This document shows positions 8,223 through 16,869 of a stretch of 64,000 bases of DNA, in pieces. Location: assembly GCF_030929555.1 (NCBI RefSeq), contig NZ_JAVFVT010000026.1, positions 38,489-102,488 on the forward strand, read 5' to 3'. A program made the position numbers and the translations under genes. Below the pieces are notes generated by a model. That model was not told where the DNA came from, searched no databases, and saw nothing but the letters and a program-made list of their open reading frames with translations. Origin of the DNA: Paenibacillus sp. LHD-117 (GTDB lineage: Bacteria; Bacillota; Bacilli; Paenibacillales; Paenibacillaceae). Numbering within the stretch: position 1 is the stretch's first letter; every line of letters begins with the position of its first letter.

Positions 8223-9665
8223 TTATTTGAGGCGATGGATGATGGCATCCGCCGTTCGAATCGCGAGAGCGACCGTGGTCAGCGTCGGATTCGTGGCGCC
8301 GACGGAGGGGAGGACGCTGTTATCCGCCACATACAGGCCGGAAACGCCATGAATTTGGCCAAATGGATTCGCGGATGATGTTCTCGGATCAGTCCCCATG
8401 CGGCATGTTCCGGCCTCGTGATAATCGCTCCCCGGAAGTCCCAAACATATGTTGGAATCATTCGATAAGGATTGCCCGCTGATGCCGGCCCATGCCCGCT
8501 TCATGGCCTCGGCTGTTTGCCGAATGACATGAATATCCGCGTCGCTGTATGAGAACTGAACTTGCGCCAGAGGAACTCCGTATGAATCCTTGCGAAATGG
8601 GTCCAAATAGAGAAAGTTCTCATATCTGGTTTCTACTTTACCGAAGCCGGCCATGATGAATGGAGCGGTGGCAGCATTCATGTCCGGAATGCCAATCCTG
8701 CCAATTTGAATTTGATATGGGGATCCAGCCCTGTGCGGGATGAGCACATGCACGAATGATTGCAGGTCGGAAGCGTTTCGGATGATCGCGGAACTGACTT
8801 GAAACAGGCGGGAATGGTTCACGAGATAATGTCCGATGGCGGTTCCATTGATGCCAGAGTGCAGCAGAAGACGGGGAGTTTCATAACTATTCGCCGAAAG
8901 AATGACGTTTTGGGCTCTAATCCTATACGTTTTTTTATCCTGTGACATCGCCTCTACGCCGATTACACTTCGTCCGTCGGACAGTACTCGAACGGCTCGC
9001 GACCGGACGGCCAATTCGAATGGACGATGCCGCAATGCATAAGCCAAAAACGAGATGGAACTAAAATGCATCCCGAATTGGATCGGCTCCCGGTTCATTG
9101 CGAGAGGAGCGGCGACAGCGTCCGGAAATCCGCTTTCGCGCAACCGTTGTATGATCAAGTGTTGAAGGGAAGAGGGGCTTCCGAACGATGGAGTGACGTT
9201 CATCACTTGTTCGGCGATGGCGTAATAATGAGCCATTTCGTTTGGCGATACAGGCCAGCCTGTTAGCTCAGAGGCGTCGAATCGAGGACTGACGCCGGTC
9301 CAGAACAATGTTTTTCCTCCGAGGGCGAACACTTCCCTAGCTCCCGGCAAGTCAGGAAATAAGTTTCCGTATGGCTGCGAGATTTCGGGATTAATAAAAT
9401 ATTCATAGGCGCGAAATCCAGAGAGGGTGGCCACATTCATGGCATGAGTCGGCAGCAGCAGGTCTCCGGCTTCCACAACCGCGATTCGTTTCCCGCTTCC
9501 ACTGAGACGCTCACACAATCGCCAAAGCGCCGCGCCGCCGCCGGCTCCACTGCCGACGATCAGCACATCGTACGGATGTTTAGCCATTTCTTCCAATGGA
9601 ATCGTAGGTATCCATTCTTTCAAGTAACGGGAATCCGGCGGGCAATATGGCGGAATGCCGTTCAT
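8223..9665 (-). CDS. GMC family FAD-dependent oxidoreductase
   Basis: 480 residues from the ATG at 9665, preferred over an in-frame ATG at 9689 because AAGGAGTTGATCTT sits at the right distance. The FAD-binding Rossmann motif is VLIVGSGAGGG (about 35-45). The C-terminal GMC domain has YHEAGTCRMG, carrying the catalytic His, and GATNPTLTTVALAIR, carrying the second catalytic His/Asn position (here Asn). The family oxidises sugar or alcohol hydroxyls. With the isomerase-like gene next to it, oxidation of a sugar ring hydroxyl followed by isomerisation or elimination is a fair guess. No signal peptide is present. An IclR regulator ends 96 bases upstream. Confidence 0.9.
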   Translation of the reverse strand: MNGIPPYCPPDSRYLKEWIPTIPLEEMAKHPYDVLIVGSGAGGGAALWRLCERLSGSGKRIAVVEAGDLLLPTHAMNVATLSGFRAYEYFINPEISQPYGNLFPDLPGAREVFALGGKTLFWTGVSPRFDASELTGWPVSPNEMAHYYAIAEQVMNVTPSFGSPSSLQHLIIQRLRESGFPDAVAAPLAMNREPIQFGMHFSSISFLAYALRHRPFELAVRSRAVRVLSDGRSVIGVEAMSQDKKTYRIRAQNVILSANSYETPRLLLHSGINGTAIGHYLVNHSRLFQVSSAIIRNASDLQSFVHVLIPHRAGSPYQIQIGRIGIPDMNAATAPFIMAGFGKVETRYENFLYLDPFRKDSYGVPLAQVQFSYSDADIHVIRQTAEAMKRAWAGISGQSLSNDSNICLGLPGSDYHEAGTCRMGTDPRTSSANPFGQIHGVSGLYVADNSVLPSVGATNPTLTTVALAIRTADAIIHRLK

Positions 9666-9761
9666 AAGATCAACTCCTTGCCGCATCATTCAAAGCCTAG
9701 TCATCATCTAGTTGAATGTATGCGGTTCGAGTCCCTATAATACTGCTGCTTACGACGTACA

Positions 9762-10535
9762 TTACATCAGATAACCGAACTGGCGCGATATCTCCTTCGC
9801 CGTCTTCACGACCTTATTCACGTAAGTCGTTATACGCTGTTCATCCATTCGATGCTTTAGAGCAACTAACGTAAGAACCGAGATGACAAGGCCGTTCGCA
9901 TCTCGAAGCGGTGCGGAAATAGAGACGATGTTGTCGTGATATTCCCCATTTGAGACGCAATACCCCAGCTCGCGAATGCGTCCGATCCGCTCTTTAAGCT
10001 CACCCGGGTCGGTGACGGTGGCGGGTGTATGTTTCGTCAAGGGACGGCTCAATATTTTGCTCAAATTGAATTCGTCTTGAAAGGCGAGCAGCATTTTACC
10101 GGAGGCCGTGCAATGAACAGGGGCTCTTCCGCCAACGTAAGTCGTAATCTCTTCATGCTTAGCCGGATCTGTTTGATAAATGTATGCAACTTCATTTTCT
10201 TCCAATACAGCCACTCGCAATGCTTCGGACGTATCGTGGGCGAGGCGCTCGATAAGGGGGGAAGCCGCTTCCGCCAGATCCGAATAGGAGGTGAGAATCA
10301 CATTATAGAGCGAGACAATGCGTTGGCCAAGCCTATATTTGTTGGTGATCGGGTCCTGGTAGACGAAGCCTTCATTCAATAAAGTGGACAGCAGCCGGCT
10401 GGCTGTGCTCTTGCTAATTCCCAGATCACGGGCTATCTCGGTTAATCTATGCTCGGGCTTCTGAATCGTAAACGACTTCAGGATTCGCAAGGCGTTGCTA
10501 ACGGATGATAAGGTTTGTGGATTGGTATGTTTCAC
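9762..10535 (-). CDS. IclR family transcriptional regulator
   Basis: 257 residues from a GTG at 10535, chosen because GGGGGAACC lies 8 bases upstream and the homologous region begins there (KHTNPQTLSSVSNALRILK). An earlier in-frame ATG at 10622 adds 29 residues of unlikely sequence. The winged helix-turn-helix (about 10-65) includes LGISKSTASRLLSTLLNEGF. The effector domain follows, with CTASGKMLLA and a YGCSNGEYHDN-type segment. It lies head-to-head with the HSL-type esterase (about 150 bases apart) and upstream of the GMC/isomerase pair on its own strand, so it could control either or both. Confidence 0.9.
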   Translation of the reverse strand: MKHTNPQTLSSVSNALRILKSFTIQKPEHRLTEIARDLGISKSTASRLLSTLLNEGFVYQDPITNKYRLGQRIVSLYNVILTSYSDLAEAASPLIERLAHDTSEALRVAVLEENEVAYIYQTDPAKHEEITTYVGGRAPVHCTASGKMLLAFQDEFNLSKILSRPLTKHTPATVTDPGELKERIGRIRELGYCVSNGEYHDNIVSISAPLRDANGLVISVLTLVALKHRMDEQRITTYVNKVVKTAKEISRQFGYLM

Positions 10536-10687
10536 ATTCGGTTCCCCCAAAAAATTAATAGACTGTTCCGTATAGAGAAACAATCGCGTTGTTCGCAACG
10601 ATAACTTGCTATTATTATACATTTAGCTAGTGTTGATTCCAATGAGGTACTTTAGCTATTACTACAAACCGATGGGAGATGCGAGTC

Positions 10688-11788
10688 ATGAACAATAACG
10701 ATCAGTATCAGCAGTTGGTTTCTCGTCTCCAGGATAAGGCCGTAAGCGTTCTAAGGGACGATTACGAGTTCGTTGTTAAGCCAATCCCCGACTCCGACGA
10801 GACGGGACGATTGGATCCGCGAGTATTCGAGATTCAGAAGGCTTTCGCCATGTCTGCAACTGAAATGCCCAAGATAGATCCTTCCAATTTGCATGAATTC
10901 GTCCAAGGGATGCGGTCAATGATGGGCTGGGACAACCTTGACATTACGCTGGACCCGATTGATACCGCTTACAAGGTAATCGAAGGGACGAACGGACTGA
11001 TACCGATGCGCATTTATTCGCCATCCCGCGAGGGACTAAAGCCGGCCATCGTATTTTTCCATGGCGGAGGATTTATTGGAGGAACCGTCGACGTCGTCGA
11101 GAATCCTTGCAAGGCATTAGCCGAAAAGGCGGGAGCTGTCGTCGTGAACGTCGATTACCGGCTTGCGCCTGAACACGCATATCCCGCAGGGCTGAATGAT
11201 TGCTTCGAGGCCGTTCAATGGGTATACGAGCATGCCGAAGAGCTCGGCGTCAATCCGCAGCAAATCGGAGTTGCCGGCGACAGCGCAGGGGGGAACATGG
11301 CAGCGGTATGCGCCCTTATGGATCGCGATCAAGGAACGGGCATGATTCGTTATCAGGCGCTTATTTATCCGACCGTCAATATGGGCAATATCGAAACGGA
11401 AGATTTCCGTTGGAGTCTGGATGAATACGAAATTCGCGATCATCGCGAGCTGATCGTAGGCGGCATCCAAGAATTAGGCGAGGGCAGCGACATGATCATT
11501 CAGCTGTATCTGCAGAATCGTGCGGAGCTAACGGATCCTTATTTCGCGCCGCTGCTTGCAGATGATTTGACTGGCCTGCCGGAGACGCTGATCGTGACGG
11601 CGGAGTATGACTACTTAAGAATTGAGAACGAAGCTTTCGCGAGGAAATTAGCACGCACGGGCATCGCAACCAAGCTTATTCAATACAATGGCATGGACCA
11701 TGCATTTATGGATAAAATCGGGCAATATCCGCAGGCGGAAGATTGTATGAGCGAGATCGCAAAGGATGTTCGGAGGATTTTTGCTTAA
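10688..11788 (+). CDS. Alpha/beta hydrolase, hormone-sensitive-lipase family esterase
   Basis: 366 residues from the ATG at 10688. The in-frame ATG at 10679 abuts its GGGAG with no spacing, whereas 10688 has nine bases. The oxyanion motif HGGG is near 124. The nucleophile motif GDSAGGN has Ser about 199, and the C-terminal MDHAFMDK carries the catalytic His, with Asp in the preceding EYDYLRIENEAFA region. RLAPEHAYPAG is also family-typical. The enzyme is cytoplasmic, with no signal peptide. Such enzymes hydrolyse short acyl esters. It diverges from the IclR gene. Confidence 0.9.
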   Translation: MNNNDQYQQLVSRLQDKAVSVLRDDYEFVVKPIPDSDETGRLDPRVFEIQKAFAMSATEMPKIDPSNLHEFVQGMRSMMGWDNLDITLDPIDTAYKVIEGTNGLIPMRIYSPSREGLKPAIVFFHGGGFIGGTVDVVENPCKALAEKAGAVVVNVDYRLAPEHAYPAGLNDCFEAVQWVYEHAEELGVNPQQIGVAGDSAGGNMAAVCALMDRDQGTGMIRYQALIYPTVNMGNIETEDFRWSLDEYEIRDHRELIVGGIQELGEGSDMIIQLYLQNRAELTDPYFAPLLADDLTGLPETLIVTAEYDYLRIENEAFARKLARTGIATKLIQYNGMDHAFMDKIGQYPQAEDCMSEIAKDVRRIFA

Positions 11789-11893
11789 TATACGAAGAGT
11801 GTACGCAGACTTGCAAAATTGAGGCATCCTATCGGGAGGTGAGAACAAAACAAATACACGATGCCGCAAGGACTGATCAAATGAGGTAATATC

Positions 11894-13669
11894 TTGAAAA
11901 TGGGGGAAACAGAATTGGAAAAAACTTATAAGCGTTTTCTATTATCCGGATTGGCACTTTCCCTGCTATCGGCAGTGTTGGCAGGGAGCGCGTTGGGCGC
12001 AGAGACAAACACGAATGCCGCTCCCGCAGCCGCACCGTCCAAAAACTTGATTATTATGATCGGCGACGGAATGGGAACGGCGCACGTTACCGCAGCGCGG
12101 TATTATGCTAGAAAGTTTTTGAACAAAGATCAATTGGAACTGGACAACTATTTTGTCGGCACAGCTTCAACCTACTCCGAGCAAAGTCCTTATACAACGG
12201 AATCAGGCGCTGTTACGGATTCATCTGCAGCAGGCACTGCATTTGCAACAGGAAAAAAAACCTACAATAACGCGGTTAGCGTATCCAATGAAGATATTGC
12301 GAAGCCGCATGCCTCCGTCATCGAGGCAGCCATGAAAATCGGCAAATCGACCGGCCTTGTCACTACGGACACCCTCACGGGAGCAACGCCAGCGGTATTT
12401 GCCTCCCACGTCCGCTTGCGGTTCAATCAAAATGCTATCGCCTCCCAGTATGTGGACAGCGGTGTAAACGTCCTTCTTGGCGGCGGTAAAGCCTCCTTTG
12501 TGACGCTAGAGGAAAAGGGGACGCGCACCGACAAATCGATTATTGCGGATTTTGAGGCTAGAGGCTATCAAACCGTTAATGACGCGGCGGGATTGGATGC
12601 ATTGCCTGCTAACAGCGATAAGGTGCTTGGACTTTTCGGGATGAAAACATTGCCTTATGTGATCGATCGCCGGGATAATAAAACGCCTAGCTTGTCGCAA
12701 ATGACGCAAAAAGCGATCGACATTTTATCCAAAAACAAGAACGGCTTTACACTGCTAGTCGAAGGCGGGGAAATCGACCATGCCGCACACTCGAACGATT
12801 TTCCGGCCGCTGTTCAAGAAGTGTTGGACTTTGATGCAACCGTAAAAATGGTCATGGACTTTGCAAAAAAGGACGGCAATACTTCTGTCGTCGTTACCGC
12901 AGACCATGAAACAGGCGGTTTGACTGTTGGTAATACGGTCATCTCAAGTACAGGTTTGGCTTACCAACTGGACATTAATCTTTGGAATCAACCCAAACTT
13001 TCCGGCGATGCTATGGTGAAACTTTTGATGGAAAATACTACGACGGAGAACATTCGTAAAGTTGTAGCCGAACACACGGGTTTCACTGATCTTACCGATG
13101 CGGAGGTCGCCCAGATCAAGAGCGGCTTGAACCCGGATCTTCCCTCTCAGCTTCGCGCAAGCGGTTACAATAATGTGATTGCTAGGCGCCTCGGCGTAAA
13201 TTGGGCGACTCCCGGCCATACTGCTGTGGATGTAGGAGTTTGGGCATATGGACCGATCGCTTCCCTTGTAAAAGGCGCCATCGATAACACCGACATCGCG
13301 AAAAGCGGCGCTAAAGTGATTGGCGCAGATTTGGACGCTGCTTCGGCAGAGCTGCAATCCAAATACCTTTATCCGATGTATAAAGTTACAAGTGAAAAGA
13401 CGATTCTGTATCCTGCAAGAGCGATGGCGAATGCGCTGGGAATTACCGTGAAATGGGACGAAGCCACACGCACAGTAACACTGAGTAAAGGGGCTAACCA
13501 AGCAACGATAAGCATAGTTACGAAAGCAGTGAAAATCAATGGAGCTGACAGCGCGTTAGTTGGCATTGTTGATAAAGGAAAGTTGTACTTGCCTTTGGAC
13601 GTATACAACAAACTGACTGGTAAGAGCATGACATGGGATACGCTGTCAGAAAGACTTGTTCTGAACTAA
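11894..13669 (+). CDS. Secreted alkaline phosphatase with C-terminal copper-amine-oxidase-N-like domain
   Basis: 591 residues from a TTG at 11894 (GAGGTAA seven bases upstream). A second TTG at 11915 (after GGGGG) would give a tighter signal peptide, and I cannot decide between them. The signal peptide has core LLSGLALSLLSAVLAG and ends near LGA. Metal site MIGDGMGTAHV, nucleophile VTDSSAAGTA (Ser about 110), EGGEIDHAAHSND and TADHETGGL are all present, as is the final GHT. The last ~100 residues (ILYPARAMANALGITVKWDE, LYLPLDVYNKLTGKSM) match the copper amine oxidase N-terminal-like domain, a frequent surface module in Paenibacillus. The function is release of phosphate outside the cell. Confidence 0.92.
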   Translation: MKMGETELEKTYKRFLLSGLALSLLSAVLAGSALGAETNTNAAPAAAPSKNLIIMIGDGMGTAHVTAARYYARKFLNKDQLELDNYFVGTASTYSEQSPYTTESGAVTDSSAAGTAFATGKKTYNNAVSVSNEDIAKPHASVIEAAMKIGKSTGLVTTDTLTGATPAVFASHVRLRFNQNAIASQYVDSGVNVLLGGGKASFVTLEEKGTRTDKSIIADFEARGYQTVNDAAGLDALPANSDKVLGLFGMKTLPYVIDRRDNKTPSLSQMTQKAIDILSKNKNGFTLLVEGGEIDHAAHSNDFPAAVQEVLDFDATVKMVMDFAKKDGNTSVVVTADHETGGLTVGNTVISSTGLAYQLDINLWNQPKLSGDAMVKLLMENTTTENIRKVVAEHTGFTDLTDAEVAQIKSGLNPDLPSQLRASGYNNVIARRLGVNWATPGHTAVDVGVWAYGPIASLVKGAIDNTDIAKSGAKVIGADLDAASAELQSKYLYPMYKVTSEKTILYPARAMANALGITVKWDEATRTVTLSKGANQATISIVTKAVKINGADSALVGIVDKGKLYLPLDVYNKLTGKSMTWDTLSERLVLN

Positions 13670-13687
13670 GCTAAATAATGAATGATG

Positions 13688-13723
13688 AAAAAGGCAGGGG
13701 GACGCAGTTCCTCTGCCTTTTTT
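13688..13723 (+). terminator. Rho-independent terminator of the phosphatase
   Basis: AAGGCAGGG pairs with CCTCTGCCT (one G-U pair) and runs into TTTTTT. A group II intron 5' end begins directly after the T-run. Confidence 0.92.
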
Positions 13724-13724
13724 G

Positions 13725-13815
13725 GTGCGCCACGCATGGCGATTAACTAGGCGGTGAAAGTCTGCTGGTGAAATTGCCGAAGGAGCGTATGGATTAGGGA
13801 AAGCCGGCAGCGGTT
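13725..13815 (+). mobile_element. Group II intron 5' fragment (class C type)
   Basis: The segment starts GTGCGCC, matching the GUGYG intron start. It continues through ACGCATGG, an ACTAGGCGGTGAAAGTC block and GCCGAAGGAG, a match by memory to the opening of domain I of class C introns such as that of Oceanobacillus iheyensis (GUGUGCC...CAUGG...GGUGAGAGUCC). It sits immediately behind a terminator hairpin, the known insertion preference of class C introns. The intron body is lost: similarity fades by about 13,810 and no intact reverse transcriptase follows. Confidence 0.6.
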
Positions 13816-14462
13816 ATTTTTTATGCCTCTAAATGTAATAGTTACGATTAACTGAGATTGATGATGGGAATGATGAGAATAGTTAGATCAGAGTTTAATT
13901 GTTTACATAACATTGATTATGGAATCTAATATCAAGATTGATTCAAAGTTGAATGTCAATCGACGCGATAAATCATGTTTCGATTCAATTGTGTTCGTTG
14001 AACTTGTTCATGGATGAACCGTATATTGAACCTGAATGAAGATTTGCGTACAACGGATTACGAGCAGATCGCAGCAGAATTAATATCGAATAGATACGTG
14101 ATCATGATATGAACATAAAATGATTAATCTATAAAGGAAATGCCAGGATGCGACTATAAGTATTCAAAAGCTGGTTAAGATGATTATGCAGTACGGTATC
14201 AGCCATTCGTAATGACTCCGACTATACTTTTTCACAAAACTCGTATTTTGTACATATGTATGTAAATCGAATTAAGCCTTACTACGACTGCTCCCTGTAG
14301 ATGTCCATTGACACAATATTACCCTCAATGATGAATCAATCATGCCCCCATTCGATTTATTGACACAAATACACCTGCAATCATGAAGTTGATTGTGGGT
14401 GTATTTGTGTCAATTTGATTTGAGCGATGTTAGTTGAATGAACCGAACACGCGCTTTTCTCC
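13816..14462. other. Gap without recognisable gene
   Basis: An AT-rich stretch with stops in all frames. Nothing is recognisable except the long hairpin at 14360-14413 and a degenerate second copy of its ATTGACACAA arm near 14309. It probably consists of mobile-element debris between the intron fragment and the reverse transcriptase fragment. Confidence 0.5.
14360..14413. repeat. Long near-perfect hairpin
   Basis: TTGACACAAATACACC (14360-14375) and GGTGTATTTGTGTCAA (14398-14413) are exact complements. Pairing continues inward through CAATCA/TGATTG with two G-U pairs, giving about 24 base pairs and a six-base loop. No gene ends next to it and no T-run follows, so a terminator is unlikely. A remnant of a small inverted-repeat element or a phage/transposon end is possible. 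Confidence 0.7.
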
Positions 14463-14654
14463 TCATTGACCTTGAGTTTCAACTTTCCCGAAGAATTGCG
14501 CCAAGTCGATGTCGACTACAAATGGATATCCTTCCCGGATAAATCGCTGGGCTTGCCTCACGGCGTCATGCCATCTCTTCCCTGGGCGGAAACCGAAACT
14601 GTGCGGAGAATTGGCAATGCGTGCCAAATAGCCCTCCCTTATGCAAGACGGCAT
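14463..14654 (-). pseudogene. Group II intron reverse transcriptase fragment
   Basis: 63 residues containing HSFGFRPGKRWHDAVRQAQ and GYPFVVDIDLAQFF, the RT1-RT2 segment of group II intron maturases (family form: SFGFRPGRSAHDAV...VVDIDLEKFFD). Both ends degenerate: the sequence before HSFGFRP is unlike the family, and after QFF the catalytic region is missing. It is on the opposite strand to the intron 5' fragment at 13,725, so it comes either from a second insertion or from a rearrangement. Confidence 0.8.
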
Positions 14655-14719
14655 CGAACTTATTATGGGGTACCGCCAACAAAACGCGGAAAACGTACGC
14701 TAAGCAATTCGTTGCATAA

Positions 14720-14760
14720 AAAAGCGAACTCTCCCTTACTCTACAAGGGGGAGTCGCTTT
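14720..14760. terminator. Bidirectional terminator-like hairpin
   Basis: AAAAAAGCGA(A)CTCTCCCTT pairs with AAGGGGGAGTCGCTTT across ACTCTAC. It is flanked by A-run and T-rich sequence. No intact gene leads into it now, so it is likely left from a lost gene. Confidence 0.6.
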
Positions 14761-15253
14761 CGTAAACCGAAGCCCAGCAAAGTTAAACTAACGTGCCCGT
14801 TAGGGTATAGGATTTCCTTCTTGTGACATGATACTTCCAAATCGTAATTTAATAAACTTAGCCATTAAATTTAAAGGGGGGTCCAGCCAAAATTTTAACT
14901 AAAATATACGCTAAGGATGTTTTTTGTCTTCCCGGCAAGGTTTTTCACTACTCTTTAGCCATGATCGATAAACATCATTAGCGGTCATCAATAGGCCGGG
15001 AAGTGGCTCGTTACGTCCGCTAAGGTTGTCAGGAACGTCGAGAATGCATATCCACTAATGCTAAGCGTATAGAACAGTCAAAATGTTGGCGCTGCCCCTT
15101 CTAGATGAGTATTTACTTCATGGCTTACTTTTTATGAAGTTCGTCATTTTACACAATTTTATGGACTCAACTCCTCTTACCCAGTCCGGCATGATGAAGC
15201 GCAGCGGAATGGCTGATCTACTTTAGAAGCAACAATATTTTAGAACCGTTTTA
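14761..15253. other. Gap without recognisable gene
   Basis: No open frame with a credible start and no RNA motif that I recognise. The downstream end holds no clear terminator for the amidase gene. Confidence 0.4.
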
Positions 15254-16114
15254 TTAAATTCTAACTGGGATCAATATTCTTTGACCGATATATAAATAAA
15301 CATTTGGATTAATGTTGTTCCACTGGGAAATGGCATTGATTGTAATACCGTATCTTTGGGCGATTAACCACAATGTTTCACCACTTCTGACAATGTGAAC
15401 GAACTGCCCGATCACCCTTAATCTTGACCAATCAAACAACCTTCCCGGGTCAGTCCTCCTGCCCGGGGCATACTCATCATGTCCGACAACATGCTGCCTG
15501 TCTCTTACTATCGAGGGATGGCGCTTAATAATTTCATCAAGAAGCAAATTTAAAGAGCGGTACTGAGCATCTGTGTAACCAATATTTGAGGGAGAAATCA
15601 TATCGTATGTCTGGGATGGAAAAAAGGGCAGCATCTCATCACGGGTTCCAATTGCCATTAATTCTATCCCGATTGAATATTCATTTAGCCGGTTTTCGTA
15701 TCCAGGAAATCCTGGTAGGCTCCCTTGTCCTGCATGGTACGCAACGCGATTTTCATCGACCAGTCGATAAATCTCTCCATTTCTTCCAATCAAGTAATGT
15801 GAAGAAACCCCACCATTTAAAAAAATACGATAAATATCCTGGACATCGTAAGGATTACGTGGATTATTAGCTGCATTGGATATGAAGTGAATAACCACAT
15901 GCGTTATATTCTCTGTTCTAGGCTTTGAGTTTTGCAATGGAAGATAGTAATTCTGAATGGATACAGGTCTTTCAGGAATTTTTAGTGCAGTTCCGGGATA
16001 AATCGTATTTGGGTTTTGGATGTTATTCACACTAATGATTTCTAGGACAGATGTATTGTATTTTTGTGCAATTTGCCATAAGCTTTCCCCTGGCTGAACA
16101 ACATGAGTTGCCAT
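15254..16114 (-). CDS. N-acetylmuramoyl-L-alanine amidase with LysM domain at each end
   Basis: 286 residues. An N-terminal LysM (about 3-47: HVVQPGESLWQIAQKYN...YPGTALKIP) is followed by an Amidase_2 domain (about 65-225) with HVVIHFIS, HYLIGRNGEIYRLV, RVAYHAGQG and VGHDEYAPGRRTDPG (zinc ligands among the His residues). A second LysM closes the protein (about 237-283: HIVRSGETLWLIAQRYG...YIGQRILIP). It cleaves the bond between muramic acid and the peptide. No signal peptide is visible, so it could act from the mother cell on the spore coat or cortex, or leave by lysis. GGAGGG precedes the ATG. A lipoprotein paralogue lies at 25,827, with well over half of the catalytic domain identical by eye. 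Confidence 0.92.
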   Translation of the reverse strand: MATHVVQPGESLWQIAQKYNTSVLEIISVNNIQNPNTIYPGTALKIPERPVSIQNYYLPLQNSKPRTENITHVVIHFISNAANNPRNPYDVQDIYRIFLNGGVSSHYLIGRNGEIYRLVDENRVAYHAGQGSLPGFPGYENRLNEYSIGIELMAIGTRDEMLPFFPSQTYDMISPSNIGYTDAQYRSLNLLLDEIIKRHPSIVRDRQHVVGHDEYAPGRRTDPGRLFDWSRLRVIGQFVHIVRSGETLWLIAQRYGITINAISQWNNINPNVYLYIGQRILIPVRI

Positions 16115-16294
16115 TACACAACCCTCCCTCTGCGTAGCATCCCTTATATATATTAGAATGGGAAGCGATAATTGTCTAAGAATATTCCTCCCTGGTTTTA
16201 CACACTAATCCTACATGGCCTGACGGCCACCACCATGGATGAAAATGGAGCTTGCGCATCCTTCGTTCATTTGCGGTAATGGAAGTGCGCTGTT

Positions 16295-16432
16295 ATGCTT
16301 CGCGACAAGGTACCTTATCTTGAAGCAGGAGCCAATTATTTAGGATCACGCGTGAAGACGGTTGATTACTGGGTTCGAAAGGTTAATCAAATGGGCTTCC
16401 AAGTTGAACTTAAAGAAAGTTCAATAGCTTAA
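16295..16432 (+). pseudogene. 45-residue coding fragment, unknown
   Basis: From ATG 16295 to TAA 16432, with residues including VPYLEAGANYLGSRVKTVDYW and ending GFQVELKESSIA (quoted here in two pieces). Composition looks protein-coding and the end resembles the C-terminus of a larger helical protein, perhaps a transposase. I cannot name a family. There is no ribosome binding site at the ATG, so this is probably the tail of a lost gene. Confidence 0.35.
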
Positions 16433-16499
16433 CCCATAAAATGGAATCAAGAAAAACAAGGGAAATCTTTTTTGTCACTGCGACTGCGGCGCTTTAAAG

Positions 16500-16790
16500 C
16501 AAAGTGTTATTTTCGTATAACTTAAAAGACAATGAAAAAGATTAAACTTTTTGACTAGAGCATCGATCCTTTGGTGGTATTGTACCTCGTTCTTGAGCGC
16601 GTTGGGACGTAGCGGATCGATATTGAACAGCTCCCGCCACATAAAGCAAGCTGGAACGCCAAGTTGGTCAATAGGCAGCCTGCCGCCTTCGCACGGCCGC
16701 CACCACCGAACTTCACTCCGATCTCTGATACGTCCACTTTGTAATAAATTCTGCGTAGGCGGAGCTTTTCACCCTATATTCAGATCGAGA
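16500..16790 (-). pseudogene. DHHA1-domain fragment of a DHH-family phosphoesterase, frameshifted
   Basis: The minus strand encodes VDVSEIGVKFGGGGRAKAAG (16,665-16,737), the glycine-rich DHHA1 motif of DHH nucleases (family form GGGGHxxAAG), here with Arg in place of His. Coding sense then moves to another frame (IDQLGVPACFMWRELFNIDP ... ALKNEVQYHQRIDALVKKF), and sequence just upstream (VKSSAYAEFI) is in yet another. At least two frameshifts and no N-terminal DHH domain mean this is a dead remnant. Confidence 0.6.
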
Positions 16791-16869
16791 TGTGTAATCC
16801 AGATGCGCGTAACTTTCCCGAGCTCATTGACAGTTCGAGTGGTACATGTTATGCCGCATTCGAGCTATT

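Noticed and set aside
14360..14413. Long hairpin considered as a transcription terminator
   Set aside because: No gene leads into it from either side and no T-run follows.
16295..16432. 45-codon frame considered as a transposase C-terminus
   Set aside because: It looks coding, but I cannot tie it to a named transposase family, so it is listed only as an unknown fragment.
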